Assembly (NCBI GenBank): GCA_020060625.1
Contig: JAGUZU010000099.1
Location: 1 to 64,000, forward strand
DNA: 64,000 nt
Reading direction: 5' to 3'
From: Anaerolineales bacterium
GTDB taxonomy: Bacteria > Chloroflexota > Anaerolineae > Anaerolineales > Villigracilaceae
Below, one piece after another: positions 62,131 to 64,000 of this stretch. A program made the translations under genes and the position numbers. The notes under the pieces are model-generated. The model was not told the DNA's origin. It saw nothing but the letters and a program-made list of their open reading frames with translations, and searched no databases. Every line of letters begins with the position of its first letter. Positions within the stretch are counted from its first letter, which is position 1.

Positions 62131-63792
62131 GTGAACGCTGTGTCGTTTATCATCAAGTGCCTCGATTGCGGTCATAACGCGCCGTATTACCCGACATCCA
62201 CCACGTGCCCGAAATGCGGCAGCCAGTGGCGGGAGGCGGAATACGACTATGAATTGATCGGCAAAACCCTGCTCGAAAGGCTTCCGGGCAGGAACCCCGA
62301 CCTTTGGAGATACAGGGAACTTTTGCCTGTCCGCAATCCAAACATCAGCCTTTCCCTGGGCGAAGGCTATACCCCGCTCATCCGCGCCGCGAATCTCGGC
62401 ATGATGCTGGGGTGCCCGAACATCTACATCAAGGACGAGCGGCAGGGACCTACTTCGTCGTTCAAAGACCGCCAGGCAGCGGTGACGATTGCGGCGTTGA
62501 AGGAGGCGGGTATCACCGAAATGGTGGCGGCGTCCACGGGGAACGTCGCCATTTCGTATTCGGCGTATGCTTCCCGGGCGGGGATGAAACTTTGGGCTTT
62601 TGTCACCAGCCTCGTTCCGGCGGTCAAGATGCGCGAGATCGCCTTGTACGGGAGCCAGGTCATCAAGATCACCGGATCGTACGATCAGTGCAAGCAGGTT
62701 GCGTCCGAGTTCGCGCGGCAGCGCAAGTTGTATCAAGACCTGGGCGCGCGCACCATCACATCCATCGAGGCGATGAAGACCATTGCCTTCGAGATCACGG
62801 AGCAGTTGACCGGCATTCAGGGAGCGGGCGAAAACACGCCCTGGCGCGCGCCCGATTGGTACGTGCAGGCGATCAGCGGAGGCATGGGACCCATTGGGGT
62901 TTACAAAGGCTTCCGCGAGATGCGGCAAATGGGCTGGACGGATAGCACTCCGTCCTTTGCGCCCATTCAAGCAGACGGATGCGCCCCGATGGTGACCAGT
63001 TGGAAAAAGGGGTTGCAGAAGGCGGAGGTCGTTACTTCGCCCAAGACCCGCATCGAAACGCTTGCGACGGGCGACCCCGGGCGTTCCTATGAATTCCTGC
63101 GGGATATTGTGAACAACACGAACGGCGCATTCGAAAGCGTCAGTGATGAAGAGGCGTTCCGGGCGATGCACGTCCTTGCAAAAATGGAGGGACTGTCGGC
63201 GGAACCTGCCGCCGCCGTCGCCTTTGCGGGTCTGTTCAAATTGATTCGGGCGGGCGTCATCAAGCCGAACGATACGGTCGTGGTCAATTGCACGGGTCAC
63301 ACCATGCCTGCCGAGGCGGGCGTTCTCGGCGAGAATTGGTCGCGCGATGTGAAGTTCCCAACCGCAGACGAAACCCCGCAGGAAGGCTTGCTCTCGGCGT
63401 TGACTCAAGTCGCGCCGGAGCGCTTCCCGAAGATCATCATCGTGGAAGACACCGCCGAGGCGCGCCGCCTGATCCGCCGCATCCTGCAATCGCAGGGGAA
63501 TTTCACCATCCTCGAAGCGGTGAACGGACGCGAAGGACTCGACCTCATCCAACGCGAACTGCCGGACCTGGTCATTCTCGACCTGATGATGCCCGAAATG
63601 GACGGCTTTACCGTCATCGAAGCGCTGCGCGCCAACCAGGAAACCGCCACCATCCCGGTGATTGTGGCGACGGCGAAGGAACTCACTCCCGATGAAAAGA
63701 ACCGGCTCGGCGGGCATATCCAGGCGCTTTTGCAAAAAGGCGATTTTCTCAACGACGAATTCCTCGAAGAAGTGAAATCACTGATCAAATGA
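62131..63792 (+). CDS. Threonine-synthase-like PLP enzyme fused to a C-terminal receiver domain
   Basis: This is a 553-aa fusion. Residues 1-35 carry a zinc ribbon (CLDCG...CPKCG). Residues about 60-415 are a fold-type II PLP enzyme of the threonine synthase family: Lys112 in 'SSFKDRQAAV' for the Schiff base, phosphate loop 'STGNVAISYSAYASRAG', and 'AISGGMGPIGVYKGF'. After a linker, residues about 430-550 form a receiver domain ('IIIVEDTAEARRLIRRIL', phospho-Asp484 in LVILDLMMPEMDGF, 'VATAK', 'LLQKGDF'). Threonine synthase converts O-phosphohomoserine to threonine; here it may be controlled by phosphorylation. GTG 62131 has AGGAG 5 bases upstream and follows the kinase by 7 bp. Confidence 0.92.
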   Translation: MNAVSFIIKCLDCGHNAPYYPTSTTCPKCGSQWREAEYDYELIGKTLLERLPGRNPDLWRYRELLPVRNPNISLSLGEGYTPLIRAANLGMMLGCPNIYIKDERQGPTSSFKDRQAAVTIAALKEAGITEMVAASTGNVAISYSAYASRAGMKLWAFVTSLVPAVKMREIALYGSQVIKITGSYDQCKQVASEFARQRKLYQDLGARTITSIEAMKTIAFEITEQLTGIQGAGENTPWRAPDWYVQAISGGMGPIGVYKGFREMRQMGWTDSTPSFAPIQADGCAPMVTSWKKGLQKAEVVTSPKTRIETLATGDPGRSYEFLRDIVNNTNGAFESVSDEEAFRAMHVLAKMEGLSAEPAAAVAFAGLFKLIRAGVIKPNDTVVVNCTGHTMPAEAGVLGENWSRDVKFPTADETPQEGLLSALTQVAPERFPKIIIVEDTAEARRLIRRILQSQGNFTILEAVNGREGLDLIQRELPDLVILDLMMPEMDGFTVIEALRANQETATIPVIVATAKELTPDEKNRLGGHIQALLQKGDFLNDEFLEEVKSLIK

Positions 63793-63823
63793 CCGGATAA
63801 AGACAACTTTAAGGCTGGTGTGA

Positions 63824-64000
63824 TTGTCAAAAAAACAAACAGCCGGAATCCTCGCGGCGTTTAGTTCGGCGGTATTTCTGGGCATGGCTCCCGTGTTCGG
63901 GAAACTTGCCATCACGCAGGGATTCAGCCCGCTGGCGGTCGTTGCCCTGCGCACCGGCTTTGCAGCGGGGATCATGCTGGTCGTCACGCTGGTCTTCTAC
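63824..64000 (+). CDS. DMT/EamA family transporter, cut by the window end
   Basis: The first 59 residues of a membrane protein are visible. TTG at 63824 is the only usable start in this frame, since a TGA lies directly before it, and AAGG lies about 9 bases upstream. The sequence shows a first helix ('ILAAFSSAVFLGMAPVFGKLA') and a second ('PLAVVALRTGFAAGIMLVVTLVFY'), which fit the ten-helix EamA family of metabolite/drug exporters. If it belongs to the same unit as the threonine-synthase fusion (31-bp gap), an amino-acid exporter would be a natural guess, but this is inferred only. Confidence 0.75.
   Translation, partial: MSKKQTAGILAAFSSAVFLGMAPVFGKLAITQGFSPLAVVALRTGFAAGIMLVVTLVFY

Noticed and set aside
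62077-63735. 552-codon open frame on the minus strand opposite the threonine-synthase fusion
   Set aside because: Antisense shadow; rich in His, Arg and Asp as expected from reversed codons, with no recognisable motif.

Overview
The window looks like chromosomal DNA of an Anaerolineae-type member of the Chloroflexota. This is inferred from the many GAF-domain receptors with the 'NSEGG...FDNPDLPETRSE' signature, the moderately high GC content, the frequent TTG/GTG starts, and the scattered palindromic intergenic repeats. No rRNA, CRISPR array or phage block is visible. One tRNA (Gly-CCC) is present.

Layout. 1-3.2 kb (minus): a duplicated creatininase-family protein and an S9 prolyl-oligopeptidase. 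3.3-9.1 kb (plus): a dipeptide/oligopeptide ABC importer in which the second permease and first ATPase are fused. It is followed by a TrmH/SpoU RNA methyltransferase, a zinc alcohol dehydrogenase and a MntA/HepT toxin-antitoxin pair (9.1-11.5 kb). 11.6-18.1 kb (minus): a heterodimeric multidrug ABC exporter (BmrCD-like) preceded by a promoter, a 25-codon leader ORF and a terminator hairpin. A four-helix-bundle (S23) cassette sits between its two subunit genes, and two GNAT acetyltransferases follow. 18.1-20.2 kb: a class IV aminotransferase carrying an in-frame palindromic repeat, then a tyrosine recombinase next to a dif-like site. 20.4-26.5 kb: two related P-loop ATPases, one fused to TPRs, a membrane anchor and three predicted extracytoplasmic domains. 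26.5-31.3 kb: an Fe-S protein, a radical SAM/HhH protein, a tandem repeat, a SET-domain protein, an unknown protein, a polyprenyl synthase and the tRNA.

31.4-63.8 kb (all plus, mostly overlapping or tightly spaced) is the most striking part. It holds two stand-alone receiver proteins; eleven paralogous membrane GAF receptors (some multi-TM, some Cache-HAMP) with no kinase, cyclase or MCP output of their own; an orphan LivK-type binding lipoprotein; a ParA ATPase; one soluble hybrid histidine kinase with a ParB-like N-terminal peptide; and a threonine-synthase-like PLP enzyme fused to a receiver domain. The simplest reading is a ParA-positioned multi-receptor signalling array. Many membrane sensors would feed one kinase, with the two receiver proteins and the PLP-REC fusion as candidate outputs. 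The DMT transporter at the right edge is cut by the window end.
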